A stretch of DNA of 64,000 nt from Mesorhizobium sp. B4-1-4 (GTDB taxonomy: Bacteria > Pseudomonadota > Alphaproteobacteria > Rhizobiales > Rhizobiaceae): assembly GCF_006439395.2 (NCBI RefSeq), contig NZ_CP083950.1, positions 4,329,001-4,393,000 on the forward strand, in the 5' to 3' direction. The position numbers and the translations under genes were made by a program. Below the pieces are notes generated by a model, which saw only the letters and a program-made list of their open reading frames with translations, had not been told where the DNA came from and did not search any database. The stretch's first letter is position 1. Every line of letters begins with the position of its first letter. Shown one piece after another: positions 7,096-15,328 of this stretch.

Positions 7096-8543
7096 TAGAC
7101 CAGCATGCCCATCGGGTTTTCGATCAGCCGTTTGAAGGCGACGAGCAGTTCCGCACCCAGCGCTCCATCGACGGCCCGATGGTCGGTCGACAGCGTCACC
7201 GACATCACCGTGGCGATTTTGATCTCGCCATTCCTGACCACCGCCCGCTCCTCGCCGGCACCCACCGCCAGGATCGTCGCATGCGGCGGGTTGATCACTG
7301 CGGCGAAGTCCTTGATGCCGAACATGCCGAGGTTCGACACCGCCGTGGTGCCGCCCTGATACTCTTCGGGCTTCAGCTTGCGGCTGCGGGCACGGCTGGC
7401 CAGATCCTTCATCTCGTTGGAGATGGTGGACAGCGTCTTTTCGTCGGCCCTGCGGATGATCGGCGTGATCAGCCCGCCCGGGATCGACACGGCAACGCCG
7501 ACATCGGCATGCCTGTGCTTGACCATGGCGCTCTCGGTCCACGAGGCATTGGCATCCGGCACCGCCTTCAAGGCCATGGCCATGGCCTTGATCACCATGT
7601 CGTTGACCGAGAGCTTGTAGGCGGGTGCTTCACCCTTATCGGTCTTCCTTGTCGGTGCCGCCGCATTGAGCTGCGAGCGTAGCGCCAGCAGCGCGTCGAG
7701 TTCGCAATCGAGCGTCAGGTAGAAATGCGGGATGGTGGTCTTGGCCTCGACCAGCCGCCGCGCGATGGTCTTGCGCATATTGTCATGCGGGACGAGTTCG
7801 TAGGAGCCTTCCTCGAAGAGACGCAGCACGTCCCCCTCTCCCTTGAGGGGAGGGTGGCCGGCCAAAGGCCGGTCGGGTGGGGTCGACCCGACCGGGCTCG
7901 GCGCAAAGGCGGCGCTCGATGAAGGGGCGGTGCCTTCTGCGGCGACCCCCTCCGTCCGCTTCGCGGACACCTCCCCCTCGAGGGGGGAGGAGATCGCCGC
8001 TTCGACATCGGCCTTCGTTACGCGGCCATAGGGACCCGAGCCTGATATGGCGGAGAGGCTCAAACCCGCCTCACGGGCAAGGCGGCGGGCAAGAGGCGTA
8101 GCGCGGGTTCTCCCCTCCCCCTCGAGGGGAGGGTGGCCGGCCGCAGGCCGGTCGGGTGGGGTCGGTTCGACCGGACTCGGCACAATGGCAGTGCTCGACG
8201 CCATGGAGGAGCCTCCTGAAGCGACCCCCTCTATCGACTTCGTCGACATCTCCCCCACGAGGGGGGAGACTGCCGCCACGTCCTGCTTGTCCCCATAAGC
8301 CTCGCCGTCGGCATAGATCCAGGCCACCGGCGCGCCGACCGGAATATCGACGCCTTCCCGGCCGGTGACATCGCGCAGGATGCCGCTGGCCGGCGCGTCG
8401 ATCTCCATCGCCGCCTTGTCAGTCTCGATCTCGAACAGCACGTCGCCCTTCTTGACCTGCTGGCCTTCCGTAGCGAACCAACGCGAGATCTGTCCGGTCG
8501 CCATGTCCATGTCGACCTTGGGAAGAATGACTTCGGTCGCCAT
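7095..8543 (-). CDS. 2-oxoacid dehydrogenase E2 (dihydrolipoamide acyltransferase) with two repeat insertions
   Basis: Acyltransferase core of a pyruvate- or acetoin-dehydrogenase-type complex, 482 residues. Order: lipoyl domain (1-80, lipoyl lysine in ETDKAAMEI), repeat-encoded linker (about 92-145), peripheral-subunit-binding domain (about 149-185, ATPLARRLAREAGLSL), a second repeat-encoded linker (about 187-240), and the catalytic domain (about 245-482) with the active motif DHRAVDGA. Both linkers are near-copies of one 52-residue peptide starting SPL and ending GEG, translated from an interspersed DNA repeat. The frame is intact and catalytic residues are present, so it is probably functional. 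It starts 3 bases after E1-beta. No E3 is nearby, so a housekeeping dihydrolipoamide dehydrogenase is presumably shared. Confidence 0.92.
   Translation of the reverse strand: MATEVILPKVDMDMATGQISRWFATEGQQVKKGDVLFEIETDKAAMEIDAPASGILRDVTGREGVDIPVGAPVAWIYADGEAYGDKQDVAAVSPLVGEMSTKSIEGVASGGSSMASSTAIVPSPVEPTPPDRPAAGHPPLEGEGRTRATPLARRLAREAGLSLSAISGSGPYGRVTKADVEAAISSPLEGEVSAKRTEGVAAEGTAPSSSAAFAPSPVGSTPPDRPLAGHPPLKGEGDVLRLFEEGSYELVPHDNMRKTIARRLVEAKTTIPHFYLTLDCELDALLALRSQLNAAAPTRKTDKGEAPAYKLSVNDMVIKAMAMALKAVPDANASWTESAMVKHRHADVGVAVSIPGGLITPIIRRADEKTLSTISNEMKDLASRARSRKLKPEEYQGGTTAVSNLGMFGIKDFAAVINPPHATILAVGAGEERAVVRNGEIKIATVMSVTLSTDHRAVDGALGAELLVAFKRLIENPMGMLV
7832..7991 (-). repeat. Interspersed palindromic repeat, copy 1 (inside E2 coding sequence)
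   Basis: Ends are complementary runs, CCCTCTCCCTTGAGGGGAGG on the left and a CTCGAGGGGGGAGG-type run on the right, with GGCCGGCC-rich inner palindromes. It is read in frame in the E2 gene as a 52-residue linker between the subunit-binding and catalytic domains. It matches the copy at 8112-8278 over its length and, more distantly, the intergenic copy at 43885-44050. Confidence 0.85.
8112..8278 (-). repeat. Interspersed palindromic repeat, copy 2 (inside E2 coding sequence)
   Basis: Same element and orientation as the copy at 7832-7991, with complementary GC-rich ends (CCTCCCCCTCGAGGGG on one side, CCCCCACGAGGGGGGAG on the other). It encodes the linker between lipoyl and subunit-binding domains. 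The two peptides have equal length (52 residues) and share the skeleton SPL-GE-S-K-EGVA, PSPV, TPPDRP-AGHPPL-GEG. Both insertions fall in flexible interdomain linkers, where added residues are tolerated. Confidence 0.85.
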
Positions 8544-8546
8544 TTC

Positions 8547-9545
8547 TCAGCGAACCCCTTTCACCAGGTCGCGCGCGGCGGTGATGATGTCAGGAACCTG
8601 CGGCACCGTGGCCTTTTCCAGCTCCGGATTGTAGGGGATCGGCGTCTCGGCGCCGCCCAGCCGCACGATCGGCGCGTCGAGATAGTCGAACGCCTCGCTT
8701 TCGGCGATTATGGCGCTGACCTCGGCGCCGATGCCCAGCGTCTTGACCGCCTCGTAGACGCACATCAGCCGCGACGTCTTCTTGACGCTGTCGATGACGG
8801 TCTGCTTGTCCATCGGCCGGATGGTCCTCAGGTCGACGACTTCGACGTCAATGCCTTCAGCTTCCAGCGTCACGGCGGCGTGGAGCGCCTTCTGCACCAT
8901 GATGGAAGTGGCGACGATGGTCAGGTCCCGGCCCTCGCGTCGGATGTCGGCCTTGCCGATCGGCACCGTGTAATAGCCTTCGGGAACCGGCCCTTTCGCC
9001 TTGTAGAGCAGCTTGTGCTCGAAGATCATCACCGGATCGGGATCGGCGACCGCCGCCAAGAGCATGCCCTTGGCATCATAGGGTGTCGCCGGCTGGATGA
9101 CCTTCAGGCCCGGCACATGGCCGAGCCAGGCCTCGAGGCTCTGGCTGTGCTGTGCCGCGGCACCCGTACCCGAGCCGGCGGGAAAGCGCATCACCACGGG
9201 CACCGAAACCTCACCACCCAGCATGAAACGCATCTTGGCTGCCTGGTTGACGATCTGCTCCATGGCGAGCGTGGCGAAATCGGAGAACTGGAACTCGAAG
9301 ATCGGCCGCATGCCGGTAAGCGCCGCACCGACCGCGACGCCAGCGCCACCCAGCTCCGAAATCGGTGTGTCGATCACCCGCTCGGTGCCAAAGCGATCGA
9401 CAAGATCGCCCGTCACCTGGAAGGCGCCGCCATAGACGCCGATGTCCTCGCCCATCAGGAAGACGCGTTCGTCCATGTCCATGGCGATCGCCATCGCCTC
9501 CTGGATCGCCTGGGCGTAGCTCAGTTCACGCACCATCGCGTCCAT
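8547..9545 (-). CDS. 2-oxoacid (pyruvate/acetoin-type) dehydrogenase E1 beta subunit
   Basis: Transketolase-like beta subunit of the thiamine-diphosphate decarboxylase, 332 residues. Typical blocks are present: FLMGEDIGVYGGAFQVT near residue 30, DTPISELGGAGVAVGAA, EFQFSDFATLAMEQIVNQAAKMR, the PAGSGTGAAAQHSQSLEAWL block, and the C-terminal transketolase domain with VEVVDLRTIRPMD. The start at 9545 overlaps the E1-alpha stop by one base, implying translational coupling. A longer open frame upstream is a shadow of E1-alpha. Substrate (pyruvate, acetoin or another 2-oxoacid) cannot be fixed; similarity to PdhB and AcoB is about equal by eye. Confidence 0.92.
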   Translation of the reverse strand: MDAMVRELSYAQAIQEAMAIAMDMDERVFLMGEDIGVYGGAFQVTGDLVDRFGTERVIDTPISELGGAGVAVGAALTGMRPIFEFQFSDFATLAMEQIVNQAAKMRFMLGGEVSVPVVMRFPAGSGTGAAAQHSQSLEAWLGHVPGLKVIQPATPYDAKGMLLAAVADPDPVMIFEHKLLYKAKGPVPEGYYTVPIGKADIRREGRDLTIVATSIMVQKALHAAVTLEAEGIDVEVVDLRTIRPMDKQTVIDSVKKTSRLMCVYEAVKTLGIGAEVSAIIAESEAFDYLDAPIVRLGGAETPIPYNPELEKATVPQVPDIITAARDLVKGVR

Positions 9546-10573
9546 CACGCCTGCTCCGTATACACGTAATTTCCGGTCTCGCGCACATCCGGCGACGGGC
9601 TCACCTTGGCGAACTCGATGCCATCGGCGATTTCCCGCGCCACCGCCTCGCGAATGGCCTCGATGCCCTTGTCGTCGATGAAGCCGAATTCGCGCAGCTC
9701 GTTCTCGAACAGCGTGATCGGGTCGCGGTTCGACATCCAGTCCTCGATCTCCTCCTTGGTGCGATAGCGGTTGCGGTCGCTCTTGGAATGGCCGCGATAG
9801 CGGTAGGTCTTGGATTCGATCAGCGTCGGCCCCTCGCCCGCCCGCGCCCGCTCGACGGCCTTGTGCGATGCCTCGGCGACTTCGGAGAAGATGTTGCCGT
9901 TGACGATGACGCCAGGCATCGAATAGGCGGCGGCGCGTTCGGCGATGTTCTTGACCGCGGTGGAGCGGGCCGTCGATGTCGACATGCCGTAGCCATTGTT
10001 CTCGCAGACGAAGATCACTGGCAGCTTCCACACCGCCGCCATGTTCAGCGCCTCGTGGAAGGCGCCCTCATTGTTGGCGCCGTCCCCGAAGAAGGAGACG
10101 ACGACCTTGCCCGTCTTCATCATCTTGGATGAGAGCGCCGCCCCGACGGCAATCGGAATACCGCCGCCGACGATGCCGTTGGCGCCGAGATTGCCCTTGG
10201 CGACATCGGCAATATGCATCGAACCGCCGCGCCCCTTGCAGTAGCCGGTGGTCTTGCCGAAGAACTCGGCGAACATGCGCTTGACCTCCGCACCCTTGGC
10301 AATGCAGTGGCCATGGCCGCGATGCGTCGAGGTGATCTGGTCATCCTCGCCGAGCGGCATGCAGATGCCCATGGCGCTGGCTTCCTGGCCGATCGACAGG
10401 TGCATGGTGCCGTGGATCAGGCCACGCATGTAGCTTTCCTCGGCGCCCTCTTCGAAGCGGCGGATAAGGTACATCTTGTAGAGCACCTGCTTGAGCTGTT
10501 CGGCGCTGTACTGGCGATAGACGAACGGCAGGTTGGCGCGGCTGTCCGCGACGGCTTTGCTGGCTCCGGCCAT
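9545..10573 (-). CDS. 2-oxoacid (pyruvate/acetoin-type) dehydrogenase E1 alpha subunit
   Basis: Alpha subunit binding thiamine diphosphate, 342 residues. The cofactor motif runs from FFGDGANNEGAFHEA to VIFVCENNGYG. The conserved phosphorylation-loop-like block YRYRGHSKSDRNRYRTKEE and MHLSIGQEASAMG are present. ATG at 10573 follows the preceding gene's stop by 2 bases; the longer reading frame to 10783 is rejected because homology starts at about residue 20 of the short form. Part of a tight four-gene minus-strand operon with the SAF-domain oxidoreductase, E1-beta and E2. The oxidoreductase in front suggests a catabolic rather than housekeeping complex. Confidence 0.92.
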   Translation of the reverse strand: MAGASKAVADSRANLPFVYRQYSAEQLKQVLYKMYLIRRFEEGAEESYMRGLIHGTMHLSIGQEASAMGICMPLGEDDQITSTHRGHGHCIAKGAEVKRMFAEFFGKTTGYCKGRGGSMHIADVAKGNLGANGIVGGGIPIAVGAALSSKMMKTGKVVVSFFGDGANNEGAFHEALNMAAVWKLPVIFVCENNGYGMSTSTARSTAVKNIAERAAAYSMPGVIVNGNIFSEVAEASHKAVERARAGEGPTLIESKTYRYRGHSKSDRNRYRTKEEIEDWMSNRDPITLFENELREFGFIDDKGIEAIREAVAREIADGIEFAKVSPSPDVRETGNYVYTEQA

Positions 10574-10575
10574 GA

Positions 10576-11904
10576 TCAGGCTCCCACGGTTCCGTAGACA
10601 AGCTTGTCCTGGCGGGCGCGCAGTTCGGCGATCTTGGAGCCTGCGGCCGGGGCGGCATTCGCGTAGGTGATGAGCTCGCCCTTCTTGATCGGCGCCGTCA
10701 CCGAACCGCCCTGCAGCAGGCCGCACGGAATGGCCTTGGCGGCATGCGCCTCGGACGCCGTCATGATCCAGGCGCGGTAGCAATATTCGCCGATCGCATC
10801 CAGCTTCTCGCCCGGCTGCATGTCCTTCTTGGCCACCGCGCAGACCTCGGCCACCGGCTTGGCCAGCGGCACCATGTCGGCCTTGCCGTAGAGCACGACG
10901 CGAGCGCAGGTCAGCGGCACTTCCAGCGACGTCAAATGATAGGGGCGATGGAAGGTGAAGTATGGGCCCTTGCCCATCTTCAGATCTTCCATGCGCTCCG
11001 AGATACGCGGATGCGACATGTCGGCGACGACGAAGACGCCGGGCGCGACGCCCTTGCCGATCGAGTAGTCGACGACGCCGACCCTGGACAGCACGCCGCC
11101 ATCCTTCTGCGGCACCAGCACCTTGTTCAGTTCGCCGAGCGTTGCCGCCGGGCCATGCATGCCGGCCTTGTCGGGCACCAGCCCCGTGGCATTGGCGATC
11201 GCCGCCATCTCGACCATCGTCTTCGAACCGTCGACGAATTCGACCAGCATGCGCACATTCATGTGCCGGCGCCTGGCCTCTTCCTCATAGTCGGGCGGCG
11301 TGGCGTCGATGTTGAGCGGATTGTTCTTGCCCTTGCCGGCGGCGACGATCGGATGGCCCATGGCCGAAACGAATTCGATCAGCTCCATGCAGGAGGATGG
11401 CTCGTCGCCGGCGCCCAGCGAATAGGTGACGCCAAGCCGGTCAGCCTCGCTCTTGAGGTAGGCGCCGATCGTGACGTCGGCCTCGACATTCATCATCACC
11501 AGATGCTTGCCGTGCTCCATGGCGCGCAGCCCGATCTCGGCGCCGACCGCGGGGACACCCGTCGCGTCGATGACGACGTCGATCAGATCATTGTTGATGA
11601 CCAGGCTGGCGTCGTTTGTCACCGCCACCTTGCCGGCCTCCATGGCGGCCGTCATCGCCGAAGCGTTCGACACCTCGCGCGCGTGGCCGGTTTCCTGGAA
11701 AGCGATGTCCACCGCCTTGCTGGCCGCGGGCAGGTTCAATTCGGAAATCGCGCCGATCTCGATGCCGGACATGTGGGCGACGCGGGTGACGATATCGGTT
11801 CCCATTTCGCCGGAACCGATCAGGCCGATACGGATGGGCTTGCCCGACTTGCCGCGTTCTTCGAGATCACGGGCAAGGCCCGTCAATGAAACATTGGAAG
11901 CCAT
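10576..11904 (-). CDS. NAD(P)-binding homoserine-dehydrogenase-like oxidoreductase with SAF domain
   Basis: First gene of the dehydrogenase operon, 442 residues. An N-terminal Rossmann fold (about 20-170) has the dinucleotide motif IGLIGSGEMGTDIV; a central catalytic region follows; the C-terminal ~80 residues resemble a SAF domain (DMQPGEKLDAIGEYCYRAW). Family members are annotated as homoserine-dehydrogenase-like or FlgA-like and occur in carbohydrate pathways; the reaction here is unknown. ATG at 11904 is chosen because GGGAGG stands upstream and because the longer start at 11976 would place coding sequence over the inverted repeat at 11933-11960. Probably makes or channels the 2-oxoacid used by the complex downstream. 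Confidence 0.8.
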   Translation of the reverse strand: MASNVSLTGLARDLEERGKSGKPIRIGLIGSGEMGTDIVTRVAHMSGIEIGAISELNLPAASKAVDIAFQETGHAREVSNASAMTAAMEAGKVAVTNDASLVINNDLIDVVIDATGVPAVGAEIGLRAMEHGKHLVMMNVEADVTIGAYLKSEADRLGVTYSLGAGDEPSSCMELIEFVSAMGHPIVAAGKGKNNPLNIDATPPDYEEEARRRHMNVRMLVEFVDGSKTMVEMAAIANATGLVPDKAGMHGPAATLGELNKVLVPQKDGGVLSRVGVVDYSIGKGVAPGVFVVADMSHPRISERMEDLKMGKGPYFTFHRPYHLTSLEVPLTCARVVLYGKADMVPLAKPVAEVCAVAKKDMQPGEKLDAIGEYCYRAWIMTASEAHAAKAIPCGLLQGGSVTAPIKKGELITYANAAPAAGSKIAELRARQDKLVYGTVGA

Positions 11905-11932
11905 ACCGCTCGTTCCTCCCACATTGCAGGCT

Positions 11933-11960
11933 TGTTCAATCACCTGACGGGTATTGAACA
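11933..11960. promoter_or_regulatory. Inverted-repeat operator upstream of the oxidoreductase-E1-E2 operon
   Basis: Perfect arms TGTTCAAT and ATTGAACA with a 12-base spacer, ending 28 bases before the start codon at 11904. The right arm is followed by TCTG, giving GAACATCTG, close to GAACATTTG upstream of the genes at 5028 and 4092/4283. It looks like a site for a sugar-responsive regulator acting on this operon. Confidence 0.6.
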
Positions 11961-11978
11961 TCTGTATTTCTGTCAAGA

Positions 11979-12332
11979 CTAATGTCCAGAATTACGCGAC
12001 TTTCCTAGGCTTCCGGAGGCTTGCGGCAGGTGTGGAATGGCACTCGGGAAAACCGGATGCCACGGGTTTGACCCGTCGGCGTCCGATCCTGTTGGCGGCA
12101 TGCGTTGTCCGGCTATCGGAAATTCTCGGAAATGCACGATCACCCCGTCCGCATCGATGAAAATCACGGCATAGGCGGGCGCTTCTTCGCCCAGCCGCCA
12201 GCTGTCTGAAAAATCGAGCGCGGTCTGGTGGTTGGTGCTGCGCAGCGTGCTGACCGGTATGCCGCGCCAGCTGCCGGCGATCAGCCGGTGGACATGGCCG
12301 GCGAAGATGTGGCGGACATTGCCATGGCGCGC
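11979..12332 (-). pseudogene. C-terminal fragment of interrupted CpdA-like phosphodiesterase
   Basis: Reads from RHGNVRHIFAGHVHRL onward in the direction of the minus strand and contains the metallophosphoesterase GHVH metal-binding motif, then STLRSTNHQTALDF. It lacks the N-terminal metal ligands, which lie beyond the IS element at 13499-14030. The open frame continues into the IS (to 12401), but those residues are not phosphodiesterase. Removing 12335-13496 plus one TA copy joins the halves in frame as DTFHDLL-ARHGNVRH. The fragment has no start of its own and is probably non-functional. Confidence 0.9.
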
Positions 12333-12334
12333 TA

Positions 12335-13496
12335 GTCCCCTGGAACAAAAGTAAGCTTCATTTTGTTTGGCTTCTGTCACAAGAGCAGGAGTTTGATTCA
12401 TGGCTGGCAGGCAGGCGGACCTTGTCGTTCTAAGCGACGCGGATAGAGGTTTCCTCGAATCTCAGGTGCGCCGGCATAAGGCGCCGCGCTCCTTGTCGGA
12501 TCGATGCCGGATGGTCTTGCTGTGCGCGCAGGGTTTGCAAAGCAAAGACGTTGCCGAACGCCTGGGTGTTCACGAGCACACGGTTGGCAAGTGGCGCCGT
12601 CGGTTCGTACAGGATGGTATTGAAGGGCTGACAGATGAATATCGTACCGGTCGACCGCGAACTGTCTCCGATGCCCAGGTTGCTCAGGTCGTCGAGCGTA
12701 CGTTGAACACCACTCCCAAGGATGCCACGCACTGGTCCATCCGTTCGATGGCAGCCGACCGCGGCCTTTCTCATACCACCATCCGTCGGATCTGGACCGC
12801 GTTTGGCCTGCAGCCGCATCGTACCGAGACATTCAAGCTTTCCTCCGATCCGCTCTTCGTTGATAAGGTGCAGGACATCGTCGGCCTCTATATGTCACCA
12901 CCGGACCGGGCGATCGTGCTATGCGTGGATGAGAAATCGCAAATCCAGGCATTGGATCGCGAGCAGCCGGTTCTGCCTATGGCACCGGGCGTCGCCGAAC
13001 GGCGTACTCATACTTATGTTCGCAACGGCACGACTTCTCTGTTCGCCGCGCTCGATGTTGCCACTGGGGGGCGGTGATAGGTCATTGCTACAAGCGTCAC
13101 CGGGCCACCGAATTCCTCGACTTCCTGAAGCGGATCGACACCGAAATGCCCAATGGCCCGGACGTGCATCTGGTGATGGACAACTATGCGACCCACAAGA
13201 CGCCGAGGATCAAGGCTTGGCTCGCGCGCCGTCCACACTGGCATGTTCACTTCACGCCAACGTCGGCATCCTGGATCAATCAGGTCGAGCGGTGGTTCGC
13301 AGAGCTGACGCGAAAGCAGTTGCAGCGCGGCGTACACCGTTCCACCGCAGAACTGGAAGCTGATATCGACGCCTTCATCGAAACCCACAACGAGAACCCG
13401 ACCCCATACAAATGGGTCAAATCCGCCGACCAAATCCTCGCGTCGGTCAAGCGCTTCTGCCAGAAGACAATGAACCGAACTTCAGATTCAGGTGAC
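12335..13496 (+). mobile_element. IS630-family insertion sequence, 1162 bp, with TA duplication
   Basis: The element is bounded by TA at 12333-12334 and 13497-13498, the target duplication expected of IS630/Tc1-type elements. The ends form imperfect inverted repeats: left GTCCCCTGGAACAAAAGT, right (complement) GTCACCTGAATCTGAAGT. It encodes one transposase in two overlapping frames and interrupts a CpdA-like gene. The perfect reconstruction of the target frame indicates a fairly recent insertion. Confidence 0.93.
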
Positions 13497-13499
13497 TAG
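12400..13499 (+). CDS. IS630-family transposase in two frames (probable -1 frameshift)
   Basis: DDE transposase. Frame A (12400-13077) carries the helix-turn-helix region (SKDVAERLGVHEHTVGKWRRRF), a linker and the first catalytic aspartate in VLCVDEKSQ. Frame B (13074-13499) carries the second aspartate in LVMDNYATH and the glutamate in SWINQVERWF. The frames overlap at a run of six G near 13065-13072; a -1 shift there would link LDVAT to VIGHCYKRHR, as in single-frame relatives. Programmed frameshifting is known in some members of this family; a simple mutation is the alternative. All three catalytic residues are present, so the element could still be active. The stop of frame B lies across the right end of the IS. 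Confidence 0.88.
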
Positions 13500-14030
13500 G
13501 AGATCGTGGAATGTATCGGCGTCGGCGAGCTTGACCGCGTCGAGCACCGGCATGTGTATCCGGAACGGCGGGTGGTGCATGAACAGGAAGACCGGCCGGT
13601 CATGCGCCTCTTGCAGACGTTCGTCGAGCCAGCCGAGACGCGCGGCGCACAGCCTGCCCTCGACTTGGCCACTGTCCAGCGTATCAAGCAGGATCAGCCG
13701 ACCTTCGCTGCCGTCGAAAACGCTCTGCACGAACCCTTGCTCGGCGGCATGGGGGAACATTTCAAGGAAAACCGCGCGGTCGTCGTGGTTGCCGAGCATC
13801 AGCCGGCAGGGCGGAGAAAATTGCGCCAGCCTCTCATGCAACGCCGCATAGGCGGCGCGCTCGCCATCATTGGTCAGGTCGCCTGATATCACCACCAGAT
13901 CGGCATCGGCGTGGTTTTCGCCGATATCCGCCAGGCAGGCGTCCAGTCCGGCGAGCGGATCGGAGCCGTAGAGTAAGCCGCCCGGCGCCATCAGATGCGG
14001 GTCGGAGAGTTGGATGATCTTCATGGGCAT
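13488..14030 (-). pseudogene. N-terminal fragment of interrupted CpdA-like phosphodiesterase
   Basis: Start to about residue 177 of a class III cyclic-nucleotide-phosphodiesterase-like metallophosphoesterase: IIQLSDPHL, VVISGDLTNDG, LMLGNHDDRA and FLFMHHPPF are the dimetal ligand motifs in order. The frame then runs into the IS end and stops three codons later (13488-13490). The missing GHVH part is at 11979-12332. ATG 14030 is taken; ATG 14024 is also possible. It lies 13 bases after the LacI gene, so it was probably co-transcribed and coupled with it. Confidence 0.9.
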
Positions 14031-14043
14031 CGACCTGGGGACT

Positions 14044-15093
14044 TCAGGAGGAACTGTCTGTAAGTGTGTCCGCATGATGCGGGACAAAACTGCCGCGCAC
14101 GACCAGCGGCACGGCCAGACGCTCGCGAATTGGCGCCATATCCGGTTTCCGTTGACGCAGGTCGAGCAATGCGACGGCCCTGGCAGCCATCGTCTCCGGG
14201 TCCTGACGGAAGGTGGTCAGCCGATAGGCAAGCCAGCTAGCCTCGGGGACATCGTCGAAGCCGATCACGCTGAGATCGCCGGGGATGTCGAGCCCGACCT
14301 GACGGGCATGGTCCATGACGCCGAAGGCAATGAGGTCGTTGACGCAGAAGATTGCCTGTGGCCGGCTCTGGCCGTCGATCAGCGCCCTGCCCGCCTGCAG
14401 TCCGCCGGCATAGTCCGTATCCCTGCCGCGCGCGATCACGACCTCGGCCCCCAGGCGCGCCGCCTCGGCGCGGAACGCATCCTCGCGCTCGGTGATGGTG
14501 GGCGTGCCCGACAGCGAGCCCGCCAGGCCGAGCTTCGTCATGCCGCGCGCGACGAACAGCGCCGCTGCCAGCTTCGCAGCCGCGCGGCCGTCGGTCTGGA
14601 TGTGATCGGCCTCCGGTTCTGAACGGCCGATCACCACAAGCGGCTGGCCGTTGCGCCGCGCCAGTTCGAAGAAGGATGATGGCGGCGAGCCGGACAGGAT
14701 GATGGTCGCCTCGGCGCGATGGCCGAGCAGCGTCTTCTGGGCCGATATCAGCTCCTGTTCGGTCTGGCCGGTGTTGATCATCGCAGGAACATTGCCGCGA
14801 TGAATCAGGGCCTTGGTGAGCGCCGCGGCGAGATGGGCGCGAAAACCGACTTCCGGCTTGGTCACCACCAGCCCCACCAGCCGGCTCTGGTTGGCGAGCA
14901 AGCCGCGCGCCAGATCGTTGACCTGATAGCCGAGTTCCTCGGCCGCGCGCATGATCTTCTCGCGCGTCTCCGTGGCAACGCTGGCGCCCGGCGTGAAGGC
15001 ACGTGACACCGCCGAACGCGACACGCCGGCCTGGCGCGCCACATGCAGCGCGCTGACCGAGCGAAGCTTGTCCGAGGTCTTGTCCCCCGTCAT
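14044..15093 (-). CDS. LacI-family transcriptional regulator
   Basis: DNA-binding repressor, 349 residues. The N-terminal helix-turn-helix and hinge (SALHVARQAGVSRSAVSRAF, then ETREKIMRAAEELGYQVNDLARGL) precede a periplasmic-binding-protein-like sensor (about 75-345) ending near DLSVIGFDDVPEASWL, the usual LacI signature. ATG at 15093 is chosen; the upstream start at 15138 lies inside the palindrome at 15124-15137, which is more likely an operator. Its only obvious partner was the now-broken phosphodiesterase. The ligand is unknown, probably a sugar or nucleoside. Confidence 0.9.
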   Translation of the reverse strand: MTGDKTSDKLRSVSALHVARQAGVSRSAVSRAFTPGASVATETREKIMRAAEELGYQVNDLARGLLANQSRLVGLVVTKPEVGFRAHLAAALTKALIHRGNVPAMINTGQTEQELISAQKTLLGHRAEATIILSGSPPSSFFELARRNGQPLVVIGRSEPEADHIQTDGRAAAKLAAALFVARGMTKLGLAGSLSGTPTITEREDAFRAEAARLGAEVVIARGRDTDYAGGLQAGRALIDGQSRPQAIFCVNDLIAFGVMDHARQVGLDIPGDLSVIGFDDVPEASWLAYRLTTFRQDPETMAARAVALLDLRQRKPDMAPIRERLAVPLVVRGSFVPHHADTLTDSSS

Positions 15094-15123
15094 CGGTCGA
15101 AGCTCATGCCGACGTCCCTTTTT

Positions 15124-15137
15124 TGCACAGCTGTGCA
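15124..15137. promoter_or_regulatory. 14-bp palindrome, probable LacI autoregulatory operator
   Basis: TGCACAGCTGTGCA is a perfect palindrome 31 bases upstream of the LacI start codon, with a T-run next to it. Position and symmetry suit autoregulation. LacI sites usually centre on CG while this centres on GC, so another regulator is possible. Confidence 0.45.
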
Positions 15138-15328
15138 TTGCCGCACGCAGGCAGGCGTTCTCCGGGTATCTCGAATAGGAGGTCCAGGTAACGGATTGAT
15201 GACGGCTCGAAGGGAAAGCCTCTCCTCTCTCCCTTCTTTAGCCGGTCACTCGTCACGGCGCATCGCTGCCGAACAACTCCAATCATCCCGCGGCGATTGG
15301 GAATTGCTGGCGATCCAGTCAGACGGCG

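Noticed and set aside
10744..11889. 381-codon plus-strand frame
   Set aside because: Antisense of the SAF-domain oxidoreductase; no motif, no ribosome site.
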